Part shown: positions 1 through 8,618 of the stretch, in pieces | Numbering within the stretch: position 1 is the stretch's first letter | How the letters are laid out: the number at the start of each line of letters is the position of its first letter | Assembly (NCBI RefSeq): GCF_000317025.1 | Contig: NC_019689.1 | Coordinates: 1,713,501-1,777,500, forward strand | Reading direction: 5' to 3' | Source of the DNA: Pleurocapsa sp. PCC 7327 | GTDB taxonomy: Bacteria > Cyanobacteriota > Cyanobacteriia > Cyanobacteriales > Microcystaceae | Length of the DNA stretch: 64,000 bases | Notes under the pieces: generated by a model | What the model saw: only the letters and a program-made list of their open reading frames with translations | The model's database searches: none | Told to the model about the DNA's origin: nothing | Made by a program: the position numbers and the translations under genes

Positions 1-2807
1 AGAGCTTCTTCGTCTCGCCGATCTTCCTTTAAGGCTCTAGCTTTAGAAGACCAAGCGACTGAAAACTCTCGAATCATCGAGTTGCTTCCATTTTCTTGCT
101 GTATTTTCTCAAGAATCTCAATGGCTTGCTCAATAGTTGCGAGGGCTTCTTCGGAATGCTTTAAACCTAGCAGAGATTCACTTTTGTTAATCCAGAAAAC
201 CGGATCGTCCGGTTCAATGGCAATGGCTTTGTTAAAGGCTGCGATCGCCTGCTCGTATTGCTTGAGGTTGTGGAGTGCCTCTCCTTGGCAGTTCCAGGCA
301 TAAACCGCCTTTGGCTCGATAATCGCGGCTGTCGTGCAGGAGTCGAGCATCTTATTGTAGTCGCGCAAGCCAGCTAGAGCATAGCCTCGGTTAGTCCAAG
401 CTTGGTAGTAATTGCCATCGCTGGCTAAAATCTGGTCATATTTTGCGATCGCCTCTTTGTATTCTCCTTGATTTAATAGCTCGTTGCCCTGTTGAAAAAC
501 TTCGGGTTCCCGGCGTTGGAAGAAAAGATTGAAGCCAATCAGAGTAACACCTGCGATCGCTCCGAAAGACAAGATGCGTCTGAGAGCTTTCTTTGTGGTT
601 TTTTTATCGGTTTTTTTGTGGGAGGCGATGCTGGAAATATCTTCCGTTTGAGCCGGGTTGGAAGTTTCTGAAATCGATGTCCGCAGAAACTTTGCCAATT
701 CCGACTCTACCCAACTGCGACTAAAAACTGCTTCATAGATGCGATTGGCTACTTTTAAGCTGCCGCGATCGTTAGTTATCAATCCCAAATTGAGCAACTC
801 GACTTGTTCTAGCGTTCCATTGACCCGAACTTCTCCCAGCCGCAGAATTTGTCGATAGAGCTTCAGCAGTCGAAATGTCCCGCAATTTTTACTTTCAAGC
901 AATCTCTGCCAAATTGCCTTGAGATGCTCGCCTGCCGCTCGGTTTTCCCAATTGGCGATCAGGCACTGTCTGACTAGCTGCTCGACTCGACTGGCTTCTT
1001 CTTCTGCCTCGATAAACGAGTCCGACTCGGCTATCAGCTGACATAACGTTTGGATGAGGAAAGCCTGTTCGTTTGTCCAGTCGAGTACTTCTTCGAGTAC
1101 GCTATAGGGATAGCTGGCTTTTTCTTCGAGTTGAAACGATTCGAGTTTGAGGTAAGCCAGGTGCAAGCGCGTCAATTCTCGCTCGACCCAACTGCGATTA
1201 AAAACTGCTTCATAGATGCGATTGGCTGCTTTTAAGCTGCCGCGATCGTTAGTTATCAATCCCAAATTGAGCAACTCGACTTGTTCTGGCGTTCCATTGA
1301 CTCTCACTTCTTCGAGACGCAGAATTTGTCGATAGAGCTTCAGCAGTCGAAATGGCTGACACGGTTGATTGTTTAGCAGTCTGTGCCGAATGGCTTTGAG
1401 ATGTTCGCTTGCCGCCTGGTTTTCCCAATTTTCAATTAGGCATTGGCGGACTAGCTGCTCGACTCGGCTGGCTTCTTCTTCTGCCTCGATAAACGAGTCC
1501 GACTCGGCTATCAGCTGACATAACGTTTGGGTGAGGAAAGCCTGTTCGTTTGTCCAGTCGAGTACTTCTTCGAGTACGCTATAGGGATAGCTGGCTTTTT
1601 CTTCGAGTTGAAACGATTCGAGTTTGAGGTAAGCCAGGTGCAAGCGCGTCAATTCTCGCTCGACCCAACTGCGATTAAAAACTGCTTCATAGATGCGATT
1701 GGCTGCTTTTAAGCTGCCGCGATCGTTAGTTATCAATCCCAAATTGAGCAACTCGACTTGTTCTGGCGTTCCATTGACTCTCACTTCTTCGAGACGCAGA
1801 ATTTGTCGATAGAGCTTCAGCAGTCGAAATGGCTGACACTGTTGATTGTTTAGCAGCCTCTGCCGAATAGCTCTAAGATGCTCGCCTGCTGCCTGGTTTT
1901 CCCAATCTTCGATCAGGCGCGTTCTGGCGACCTGCCCGACGCGACTGGCTTCCTCTCCTGCCTCGATAAATGAGTTCGACTCGGCTACCAATTGACAGAG
2001 TTTTTGGGTTAGAGAAAACTGTTCGTTTGTCCAAGCCAGCACCTCTTCGAGTACGCTGTAGGGATAGCGAGCTTTGTTTTCTAGTTTGAAGAGTTTGAGT
2101 CTAATCTGGCTAAAAGGTTGCAAACTCGTCAATTCTTGTTCTACCCAACTGCGATCGATAACTTTTTCATAAATGGGATTGGATACTTGTAACGCGCCCT
2201 GATACTTAACTACCAATCCCAGATCGAGTAGCTCGGCTTGTTCTGGCGTGTTATTCGCTGGAACTTCTCCAAAGCGCAGAATTTGCCGATATAGACTTAG
2301 TAGTTGAAGTGGATCGCAGCGTTGATTTTCTAGCAGTCTCTGTTGAATCGCTTCTAGATGCTGGGGGAACCCAGAAGGATCCCAGCTCTCCATCGGATGA
2401 GCCTGCTCGCCATTCTTCTGGCGTTCGGGAACCAAAAAATCTAGGAAAAAGTCTAAGGTAGTTGGCTTGAGCCATCCTTTTTTGACAGCTAGCTCCCCAA
2501 ATCGAAGTCCGGTTTGCCTTTGCTCGGAGAGAACAATCTCGATCTGAAGCTCGTTTAATAGTGCCGCTTCTTTGAGATACTGCCCTAAAGGTCGTTTCGA
2601 TTCCTGGTTGGCTAGAGTCAGCCACCTTTGTGCAAAAAAGTCAGCTGTTTTCTGTTTGACCCATCCTCGCAACGCCAGAATTTCTCCAATTCGCAGGTTT
2701 GGGGAGCGAGCCTGCTCTCGCAGAGCGACTTCTATCTGTGCGGCTGAAACAAGGTCAGCCTGTTGCAGAATTGTACCAAGAGGCTTGATAGAAGAAGTCT
2801 TTAACAT
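1..2807 (-). CDS. Repeat-built protein with winged-helix-like modules, one TM segment and TPRs (C-terminus beyond window)
   Basis: The frame is open from an ATG at 2807 to the window edge, giving 935 residues without a stop. Residues about 7-125 hold two related ~55-residue units (LGTILQQADLV..., LGQYLKEAALL...) of the kind found at the N-terminus of cyanobacterial AAA-like and two-component-associated proteins. Residues about 155-705 hold three full copies and one partial copy of a ~159-residue module (RLL-N-Q ... LYRQILR-EEV ... LGLI ... NRIYEAVFNRSWVE ... YPYSVLEEVL-WTNEQ). This module normally follows the ATPase in cyanobacterial AAA-like (PF14516-type) proteins. No P-loop is visible, so the ATPase itself seems absent. 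One hydrophobic helix lies at about 740-757, followed by TPR-like helices. The two middle modules are nearly identical at DNA level. Function unknown; scaffold or signalling is inference. Confidence 0.8.
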   Translation of the reverse strand, partial: MLKTSSIKPLGTILQQADLVSAAQIEVALREQARSPNLRIGEILALRGWVKQKTADFFAQRWLTLANQESKRPLGQYLKEAALLNELQIEIVLSEQRQTGLRFGELAVKKGWLKPTTLDFFLDFLVPERQKNGEQAHPMESWDPSGFPQHLEAIQQRLLENQRCDPLQLLSLYRQILRFGEVPANNTPEQAELLDLGLVVKYQGALQVSNPIYEKVIDRSWVEQELTSLQPFSQIRLKLFKLENKARYPYSVLEEVLAWTNEQFSLTQKLCQLVAESNSFIEAGEEASRVGQVARTRLIEDWENQAAGEHLRAIRQRLLNNQQCQPFRLLKLYRQILRLEEVRVNGTPEQVELLNLGLITNDRGSLKAANRIYEAVFNRSWVERELTRLHLAYLKLESFQLEEKASYPYSVLEEVLDWTNEQAFLTQTLCQLIAESDSFIEAEEEASRVEQLVRQCLIENWENQAASEHLKAIRHRLLNNQPCQPFRLLKLYRQILRLEEVRVNGTPEQVELLNLGLITNDRGSLKAANRIYEAVFNRSWVERELTRLHLAYLKLESFQLEEKASYPYSVLEEVLDWTNEQAFLIQTLCQLIAESDSFIEAEEEASRVEQLVRQCLIANWENRAAGEHLKAIWQRLLESKNCGTFRLLKLYRQILRLGEVRVNGTLEQVELLNLGLITNDRGSLKVANRIYEAVFSRSWVESELAKFLRTSISETSNPAQTEDISSIASHKKTDKKTTKKALRRILSFGAIAGVTLIGFNLFFQRREPEVFQQGNELLNQGEYKEAIAKYDQILASDGNYYQAWTNRGYALAGLRDYNKMLDSCTTAAIIEPKAVYAWNCQGEALHNLKQYEQAIAAFNKAIAIEPDDPVFWINKSESLLGLKHSEEALATIEQAIEILEKIQQENGSNSMIREFSVAWSSKARALKEDRRDEEA
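914..2345 (-). repeat. 477-bp in-frame tandem repeat, three full copies plus a partial fourth
   Basis: The copies sit at about 2345-1868, 1867-1391 and 1390-914, with a partial copy at about 913-700. The period is 477 bp (159 codons), so copy-number change keeps the reading frame. About 1049-1371 and 1526-1848 are almost base-for-base identical, while the copy nearest the N-terminus is clearly diverged. That pattern points to recent duplication or gene conversion of the middle units. Confidence 0.85.
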
Positions 2808-3055
2808 GGATTGTACGATCGCAATGGCACCACAAACCAATATTTACCTGATTTTATTCGGTTGTGTGGCAAAAGTGCGACCCTTCGAGCGTAACAGTTA
2901 ATGTTAGATTTGGATACAAGATTATCTACATTGTTAGACTTGATTTCGCTTGATCGCGCAGCAAGGCTTGCAATTGCTTTGGTTTGATTGCTGCGCTTTA
3001 GTTTCAAAAACGCTAACAGTGCCAAAGGCGCGTTGTGAATTGAAACATACAAGGG

Positions 3056-3925
3056 TTAAATCGTGCCCCTGAACAAACCTTGAGGGCGTACCAGCAGAAT
3101 AACGATCATAATAAACAAGGCTACGCCTAGCTTGTAGTCTGCGCCCAGCCAGGGGACGCTGACGCTTAATTCTTGAGCGATGCCGATCGCAATTCCTCCC
3201 GCGATCGCGCCGTAAGGATTGCCAATTCCCCCTAGAATCACCGCAGCAAACATGGGCAGGATCAAAAACCAGCCCATATTGGGACGAACTCCGCCCGTAA
3301 TGAGTCCGAACATGACTCCGCCTAAAGCCGTCAAAATCCCATTAATAATCCAAGTCCAGAGAACGACTCGCTCGACGTTAATTCCCGATACCCGCGCGAG
3401 GTCGATATTATCGGCGACGGCTCGCATCGCTTTGCCAATTTTGGTATTCTGTAAGATAAAGTGGAGAACTGCGATCGCTACAATCGCTAATCCGATCGTT
3501 AACAGGCGATCGAAAGCTACTCTCATATTCCCGAGCGCTATTGCGGGAACGACTGGCAAATCGTAGCGTTGATTGCTTCCGCCCCAGATAAACAGAATGC
3601 CGTTGCGCAGAAATAGGGCGAGTCCGATGGAAATAATAATTAGCGTGGTAGAAGTGGCACGGCGATCGCGCATTGGTCTCCACAGTAATTGTTCCGATAG
3701 CAACATGGCTGCAACAGTTCCCGCAGCGCCTATCGGGATCGCCAGCCAGATATTGACCCCATTGGTATTTGCCAGCCAAGCTAAATACGCTCCCAAGGTC
3801 ATAAAATCCCCATGGGCAAAATTTGACAGTCGCAAAATTCCATAAGTCAGGGTAAGTCCTACGGCTGCCAGCGCAATAACGCTTCCTACAGCAAGTCCAT
3901 TGAAGAGTAGTTGAGGGGTGTCCAT
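3056..3925 (-). CDS. livH: Branched-chain/neutral amino acid ABC transporter permease, LivH type
   Basis: This is a 289-residue inner-membrane protein with about eight hydrophobic segments and the LivH family signature near the N-terminus (GLTLTYGILRLSNFAHGDFM). The family usually has about 290 residues. It also has the EAA-like loop region before GGIGNPYGAIAGG and ends in LLVRPQGLFRG, as in LivH. In cyanobacteria the closest functional match by family is NatD, a permease subunit of the N-I neutral amino acid transporter. No substrate-binding protein, second permease or ATPase is adjacent, so the remaining subunits must be encoded elsewhere, which is usual for Nat genes. The substrate is inferred from family only. 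Confidence 0.88.
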   Translation of the reverse strand: MDTPQLLFNGLAVGSVIALAAVGLTLTYGILRLSNFAHGDFMTLGAYLAWLANTNGVNIWLAIPIGAAGTVAAMLLSEQLLWRPMRDRRATSTTLIIISIGLALFLRNGILFIWGGSNQRYDLPVVPAIALGNMRVAFDRLLTIGLAIVAIAVLHFILQNTKIGKAMRAVADNIDLARVSGINVERVVLWTWIINGILTALGGVMFGLITGGVRPNMGWFLILPMFAAVILGGIGNPYGAIAGGIAIGIAQELSVSVPWLGADYKLGVALFIMIVILLVRPQGLFRGTI

Positions 3926-3960
3926 TATTGAGTTATCAGTAAACAGTTATCAGTAGTTAG

Positions 3961-4025
3961 TAGGGGCGGGTTTATCTAAAAACACTAGAAATTTACCAAT
4001 ACTTAGGGTCAAAAACTCGCCCCTA
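3961..4025. repeat. Short inverted-repeat element
   Basis: A 13-bp imperfect inverted repeat (TAGGGGCGGGTTT against TAGGGGCGAGTTT on the other strand) bounds about 65 bp between the livH-type gene and the DUF6671-like gene. Flanking text is rich in TTATCAGT/AGTTAGT runs. It could be a small non-autonomous repeat or a bidirectional terminator; no T-tract follows, so repeat is preferred. Confidence 0.5.
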
Positions 4026-4089
4026 CAGTAGTTAATAGTTAGTTGTTAACAATAGTCAACACAAGAGCGATCTAATTGTCAAGTTTAAT

Positions 4090-4953
4090 TTAGGGATTAC
4101 AATACGGACAATAAGATGGATCGGCTGTTTCTACGCCATCGGGGAATAAAGTTTCTTGCCTATAATTGCATTTTGGGCATTGATAAATGGCAGCCCGAAT
4201 CAGAGAAGTAGGCGAAGAACACCAACCGCAAGGCAACCCAGATAATCGTTCGACAATATCAAATCCGGGGGCAGAACATTGGGGACAGAATCGATTGAGT
4301 TTTTCAATTAGATCGCGAGTTGCTTTTGCGATCGCTTTCATGCGAGTGGGATTGTACATTGCTCGCATGTCGGTTTCAATATGAATCGTTCCAGTAGGAG
4401 ATTTTTTCAGAAAGATTTCTACTGATTCAATCAGTTTCTCTTCGGTAATAATTCCTTTAATAATTTCTTCTTTCTCGGTAGAATTTTGGCCGGACATGAC
4501 GACTAAGCCATGTTCGGGAAATCCAACTTTCTGTGCAAATTCTAAGGCTGCTTCGATCGATTTGACTTGTTGATGATTATGGTTAGTTTCTGTGGTTATT
4601 TCTTGTCCAATAATTTCTAATTGATTAGTTTTATCGATTAATAAAACAATTTCGCGATCGCAAGATAAAAAGGGAAAAGCTGGATGGGGATAAAAACTCC
4701 CTTCACTAGCTATAGCAATCGTCTTGCCAGTAAGTTCTAAAACTTTTTGGGCTTTTAATCGAGCCGCTTCGATTTGAGTTCCAACTCGCTTAATTTCTCT
4801 AGTAAAAGTTCCAAAACGATCGGTATCGAATTGAGATGGGACGATAACTTGCAGGTTCAGTTCTGTCTCCAGAAGCGGTGCAATGACTCGCTCTTTTTGA
4901 TGCATGGTTGCTAAGATGGCAAGACGATTTTTAAACCAAGAAATTCTAGACAT
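4090..4953 (-). CDS. DUF6671-like protein with C-terminal zinc ribbons
   Basis: 287 residues. The N-terminal two thirds (residues about 10-215) carry the conserved block seen in a widespread uncharacterised bacterial family, DUF6671 as I recall it: KNRLAILATMHQKE, then DTDRFGTFTREI. The last ~55 residues hold four CxxC pairs (CPQC, CGWC, CPKC, CPYC), consistent with two zinc-ribbon sites. No signal peptide or membrane helix is visible, so it is probably cytosolic. It stands alone and divergent from rtcA. Biochemical function is not known to me; zinc binding is inferred from the cysteine spacing. Confidence 0.78.
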   Translation of the reverse strand: MSRISWFKNRLAILATMHQKERVIAPLLETELNLQVIVPSQFDTDRFGTFTREIKRVGTQIEAARLKAQKVLELTGKTIAIASEGSFYPHPAFPFLSCDREIVLLIDKTNQLEIIGQEITTETNHNHQQVKSIEAALEFAQKVGFPEHGLVVMSGQNSTEKEEIIKGIITEEKLIESVEIFLKKSPTGTIHIETDMRAMYNPTRMKAIAKATRDLIEKLNRFCPQCSAPGFDIVERLSGLPCGWCSSPTSLIRAAIYQCPKCNYRQETLFPDGVETADPSYCPYCNP

Positions 4954-5229
4954 TGCTAGTAAGTGTTGATTTCAAATAATTTCGATCTTCATTAAACTAC
5001 AACTAAAAACTTGACTCAAATCAGAAGGAGTCTCATTTAGTAGCTAGAGAATAAGGTTAGGTTCGTTAAAATAGTACATATCTTAAGTACAGATCTTATA
5101 CTTGAATCACTCGTTCATAAAATCTCGATCGCGCGACGAGCTGTGCTAAGTTTGCCATAGCAGTCCTGATTATTTCTCTGATTATAGCGGTCATTCCATC
5201 AAGCTTCTGGCACTTTTGCTCGACTACAT

Positions 5230-6270
5230 ATGATTACCATTGATGGCTCTTATGGCGAAGGCGGCGGTCAAGTACTCCGCACCAGCCTCAGCTTAGCTGC
5301 TATTACAGGTCAACCCCTTCGTCTTGAGAAAATTCGGGCAGGTCGTCCCAAACCCGGATTGGCTGCTCAACATCTCACTTCCGTGCGGGCAGCGGCGGCG
5401 GTTTGTCAAGCGCAAATTCGAGGCGATGCGCTGGGTTCGACAACCTTAGAATTCATTCCCAATCGTGCTGCCCAGGCAGGGCGCTATACTTTCGATGTCA
5501 CCGAGGCAAGAGAAGGAGGATCTGCTGGAGCCGTTACCTTGATCTTACAGACTATTCTCCTTCCACTAGCATTATCAAAGGGAGACTCAGTGGTCATTCT
5601 CAAAGGAGGTACGCACGTTCCTTGGAGTCCTCCCGTCACTTATATCGAACAAGTCTATCTGCCCATTGTAAAGCAACTTGGCGTACAAGCAGAAGTAGAT
5701 CTACGCGCGTGGGGTTGGTATCCTACTGGCGGCGGCGAGGTAGAATTGCGGGTGAAGGGCAGCGGCACCTTGAGAGGCATTCAGTTGTTAGAGCGAGGAA
5801 ACTTGCAACAAGTGCGGGGATTGGCGGTGGTGACAGAACTACCGTCTCATATTCCTCAACGAATGGCTAGCCGCGCAGAAAGTCTATTGCACCAGGAGCA
5901 CCTCAAGGCTCAGGTGAAACCTTTGAGAGAGAGGGGCAGAACGCCAGGAGCAGGAATTTTTCTGACAGCCGAATACGAATTTAGTCGGGCTGGATTTAAT
6001 GCCTTGGGGCGGCAAGGACTTCCAGCAGAACGAGTGGCAGAAATAGCCGTTCAAGAATTGCTGGAGTTTCACGCCAAGGGAGCGCCTGTCGATAAACATT
6101 TAGGCGATCAACTTCTTTTACCAACCGCTTTAGCAGGGGATGCAAGTCAGTATCGAGTTACTGAAATTACCGAACATCTGACTACAAATGCATGGGTAAT
6201 CTCTCAATTTGGATTAGCTGCGATCGAGATCGATCCGAAAGAGGGGATAGTTTCTGTTGCTCCAAATTAG
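5230..6270 (+). CDS. rtcA: RNA 3'-terminal phosphate cyclase
   Basis: 346 residues, the usual RtcA length. RtcA converts an RNA 3'-phosphate to a 2',3'-cyclic phosphate through ATP-dependent adenylylation of a catalytic histidine. The sequence shows the family start IDGSYGEGGGQVLRTSLSLA, the LRLEKIRAGRPKPGL segment, the GGGEVEL motif and the catalytic-histidine block KHLGDQLLLPTALA at about residues 288-301. The ATG at 5230 fits the conserved MITIDG start. No rtcB or rtcR homologue is adjacent, so it looks monocistronic. The biological role in cyanobacteria (RNA repair or processing of phosphorylated ends) is inferred from the family. Confidence 0.96.
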   Translation: MITIDGSYGEGGGQVLRTSLSLAAITGQPLRLEKIRAGRPKPGLAAQHLTSVRAAAAVCQAQIRGDALGSTTLEFIPNRAAQAGRYTFDVTEAREGGSAGAVTLILQTILLPLALSKGDSVVILKGGTHVPWSPPVTYIEQVYLPIVKQLGVQAEVDLRAWGWYPTGGGEVELRVKGSGTLRGIQLLERGNLQQVRGLAVVTELPSHIPQRMASRAESLLHQEHLKAQVKPLRERGRTPGAGIFLTAEYEFSRAGFNALGRQGLPAERVAEIAVQELLEFHAKGAPVDKHLGDQLLLPTALAGDASQYRVTEITEHLTTNAWVISQFGLAAIEIDPKEGIVSVAPN

Positions 6271-6292
6271 ATCTATTAAGTAGGCAGATCTC

Positions 6293-6373
6293 ATGATAGA
6301 GATTCGCTTTGCCAATGAAGATGATAACGCGGCAGCCTTGGGCAAACGCAAGCCGTCTAAGAACAAATACTAA
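6293..6373 (+). other. 26-codon ORF resembling the start of a GNAT domain
   Basis: An ATG-initiated ORF between rtcA and tldD encodes 26 residues beginning MIEIRFANEDDNAAAL. This resembles the first strand and helix of GNAT acetyltransferases (IxIRxAxxxD). Nothing of the rest of a GNAT domain follows, so it is either a remnant or chance. No clear ribosome-binding site is seen. Confidence 0.25.
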
Positions 6374-6422
6374 AATTGAGAATTAGACCGATCTTGTTGT
6401 CTATTTCTTTGATTATCGTTTC

Positions 6423-7910
6423 ATGGTACAAGCTCCCGCACAGATTACTCCCACCGAATTAGCGACTCTGGCGATCGAACTGATTCGTCAAGCTGGTTGC
6501 GAATACGGCGATATACGTCTTTGCACCTATCGCAATCAACGCTTTAGCGCACGCGATCGCTCTCTGAGCAATCTCTGCGATAACGTCAGTTCTGGTTTTG
6601 GCGTGCGAGTCCTTCTCAACGGTGCTTGGGGTTTTGCCGCCAGTCACCGCAAAACGCCAGAAGAAATCGCTCGCATCGTTGCCCAAGCAGTAGAAATTGC
6701 TAAAGGGAGTCATCTAACCCAACAAGAACCCGTTCGCTTAGTTCCAGTAGAAGCGTACCGCGATCGCTACATCACTCCCATCGAAATCGATCCCTTTGAC
6801 GTTCCGATTTCTCAAAAAGCAGAACTTCTGCTCGATCTTACAGGGCGCTTGCTCGGCTATCAAGAAAAAGGCATCAAAAAAGCCTACTCCTTTCTTAATT
6901 TCACCCGCGAAGAGAAAACCTTTGCCTCCACAGAAGGATCGCTGATCGAGCAAACCATCTATCGCAGCTATGCGGGATTTGGTTGTATGGCGATCGCCAA
7001 TGGAGACGCACAAAGCCGCACCTACGAGCGATCGCCCTTAAATCTCGGTTACGAACATATTAACCCTTCAGATTTGTTGGCGAATGTAGACCGCGTGGCA
7101 GAAGAAGCGATCGAAAAAGTCCACGCACCGGATGGTCCGTCCAACACTAGAACTGACTTAATTCTCAAACCCACTAACCTATGGCTGACCATTCATGAAT
7201 CCGTCGGACATCCCACCGAATTAGATCGGGTATATGGCTATGAAGCGAACTTTGCCGGAACCAGCTTTGCTACTACCGATAAAATGGGCAAGCTGCAATA
7301 CGGCGCGCCTTGGATTAATTTTGTCGCCGATCGCACCCAAGCAGGCGGACGCGGTACTATGGGTTACGATGACGAAGGCGTGAAAGCACAAAAATGGCAC
7401 GTCGTCAAAGATGGTATTTTAGTCGATTATCTTACCGACCGGGAAACTGCCCATCGGTTAGGTCGCGGTAGCAGCAATGGTAGTGCCTACGCCGACAGTT
7501 GGTCGAGCGTTCCGATGGTGCGCATTCCCAATTTAGGATTAGAACCAGGAGAAGATGGCGACAGTCATACGGCAACTTTAGAAGAGATGATTGCCGATAC
7601 TAAAGAGGGGATTTTAATCGACGGAATTGGTAGTTTTTCCATCGATCAGCAGCGACGCAATTTTCAATTTGGTGGCGATGCTTTCTGGAAAATTGAAAAT
7701 GGTAAAGTGGTAGGGATGTTAAAGAATGTCACCTATCATTCGATGACAACGGATTTTTGGAATAGCGTCGATGCGATTGGTACTGTTTCTGAAAGAGTGC
7801 AATGTGGCACGAATCTGTGCGGTAAAGGCGAACCGATGCAGGTTGCTCAGATGACTCATGCTTGCGTTCCCGTGCGAGTTAAGAATATTCAGATTGGGAG
7901 AAATTCTTAA
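6423..7910 (+). CDS. tldD: TldD/PmbA-family zinc metalloprotease, TldD type
   Basis: 495 residues. TldD and its partner TldE (PmbA) form a heterodimeric protease that cleaves unfolded peptides and, in some systems, leader peptides of RiPPs or antitoxins. The zinc motif HExxxH is visible as HESVGHPTELD at about residue 258. The C-terminal cysteine-containing block (ERVQCGTNLCGKGEPMQVAQMTH) is typical of TldD. The start ATGGTACAAGCT at 6423 gives a normal N-terminus. The TldE partner is not in this window. Since a RiPP locus lies about 4 kb downstream, a role in leader removal is conceivable, but there is no operon link and this is speculation. Confidence 0.93.
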   Translation: MVQAPAQITPTELATLAIELIRQAGCEYGDIRLCTYRNQRFSARDRSLSNLCDNVSSGFGVRVLLNGAWGFAASHRKTPEEIARIVAQAVEIAKGSHLTQQEPVRLVPVEAYRDRYITPIEIDPFDVPISQKAELLLDLTGRLLGYQEKGIKKAYSFLNFTREEKTFASTEGSLIEQTIYRSYAGFGCMAIANGDAQSRTYERSPLNLGYEHINPSDLLANVDRVAEEAIEKVHAPDGPSNTRTDLILKPTNLWLTIHESVGHPTELDRVYGYEANFAGTSFATTDKMGKLQYGAPWINFVADRTQAGGRGTMGYDDEGVKAQKWHVVKDGILVDYLTDRETAHRLGRGSSNGSAYADSWSSVPMVRIPNLGLEPGEDGDSHTATLEEMIADTKEGILIDGIGSFSIDQQRRNFQFGGDAFWKIENGKVVGMLKNVTYHSMTTDFWNSVDAIGTVSERVQCGTNLCGKGEPMQVAQMTHACVPVRVKNIQIGRNS

Positions 7911-8152
7911 GCATTTTTATAGCAGGGGACGGAGGCACTTTGTGCCGGATGCCTTTTCGCTCCCCTTCTGTTTGAAATGGGTTTTTAGCAATTAATCATT
8001 TTAATGTCAAGCCAATCTCAATTTGATTTTGATAGATTAAGAAAATATTTAAATATTAATTAATTTTTGCTATGAAGGTTAGCATTTAATCTAAAATTAA
8101 AAGTCTGTCTATCAAGATTGGGTAAGAAAGAGCTTAAAATTTGAGGTTAAAC

Positions 8153-8488
8153 ATGACAGAATTTCATGATTTTCTTAGACATAAGTATGCCTACGTTGCG
8201 ATTGGCGAATTCAAACCGGGCTGCTTTTCAGAAGCACAAAAGCTCTACGAAGAGGCAGTGTCTATGTATACCCATGGTTTTAAAGGAGCTTTTCTCCTAC
8301 AAAAACCAGGAACCGATGAAGGAATTGCCGTCATCATGTGGGAAAAAATAGAGGATATGGAATCTAACCAAAGTGAGACTTATAATCAGATTTTAAAGAA
8401 AATGAATCCCTTATTTGCTAAACCTCCGATTACGGATTTTTATGAGGTATGCAGTGAAATTGATGGAGGAAAAAAGTCTAAATCATAG
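8153..8488 (+). CDS. Small protein, possible antibiotic biosynthesis monooxygenase (ABM) fold
   Basis: 111 residues from the ATG at 8153, chosen because GAGG at 8143-8146 lies six bases upstream; an in-frame TTG at 8141 would be inside that ribosome-binding site. The pattern YAYVAIGEFKPGCFSEAQKLYEEAV ... GFKGAFLLQKPGTDEGIAVIMWEKIEDMESN resembles the ferredoxin-like ABM/dimeric alpha-beta barrel proteins (about 100 residues). No catalytic residue can be pointed to. It is isolated, between tldD and the GH57 gene, after an AT-rich spacer. Function unknown. Confidence 0.7.
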   Translation: MTEFHDFLRHKYAYVAIGEFKPGCFSEAQKLYEEAVSMYTHGFKGAFLLQKPGTDEGIAVIMWEKIEDMESNQSETYNQILKKMNPLFAKPPITDFYEVCSEIDGGKKSKS

Positions 8489-8618
8489 GTTGATTGGTCA
8501 TTGGTATAAAGGACAACCGCATTCTGGAACAAATGAACGCGATCGCAAGTGAATGGAGCAATTACTCATGCAACCTCATGCAACTTATCTAATTTCAGCA
8601 TAGAGACCCACAGTAAGA

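Noticed and set aside
700..2345. Repeat array considered as CRISPR
   Set aside because: The repeats are 477 bp, coding and directly abutting, with no spacers.
2251..2625. 124-codon minus-strand ORF near the left edge
   Set aside because: It is another frame of the large repeat protein starting at 2807, which has clear domain repeats.
2801..3052. 83-codon minus-strand ORF between the repeat protein and livH
   Set aside because: AT-rich intergenic translation, no ribosome-binding site, overlaps the start of the repeat protein in another frame.
5403..5870. 155-codon plus-strand ORF
   Set aside because: Alternative frame inside rtcA, Arg/Ser-rich low-quality translation.
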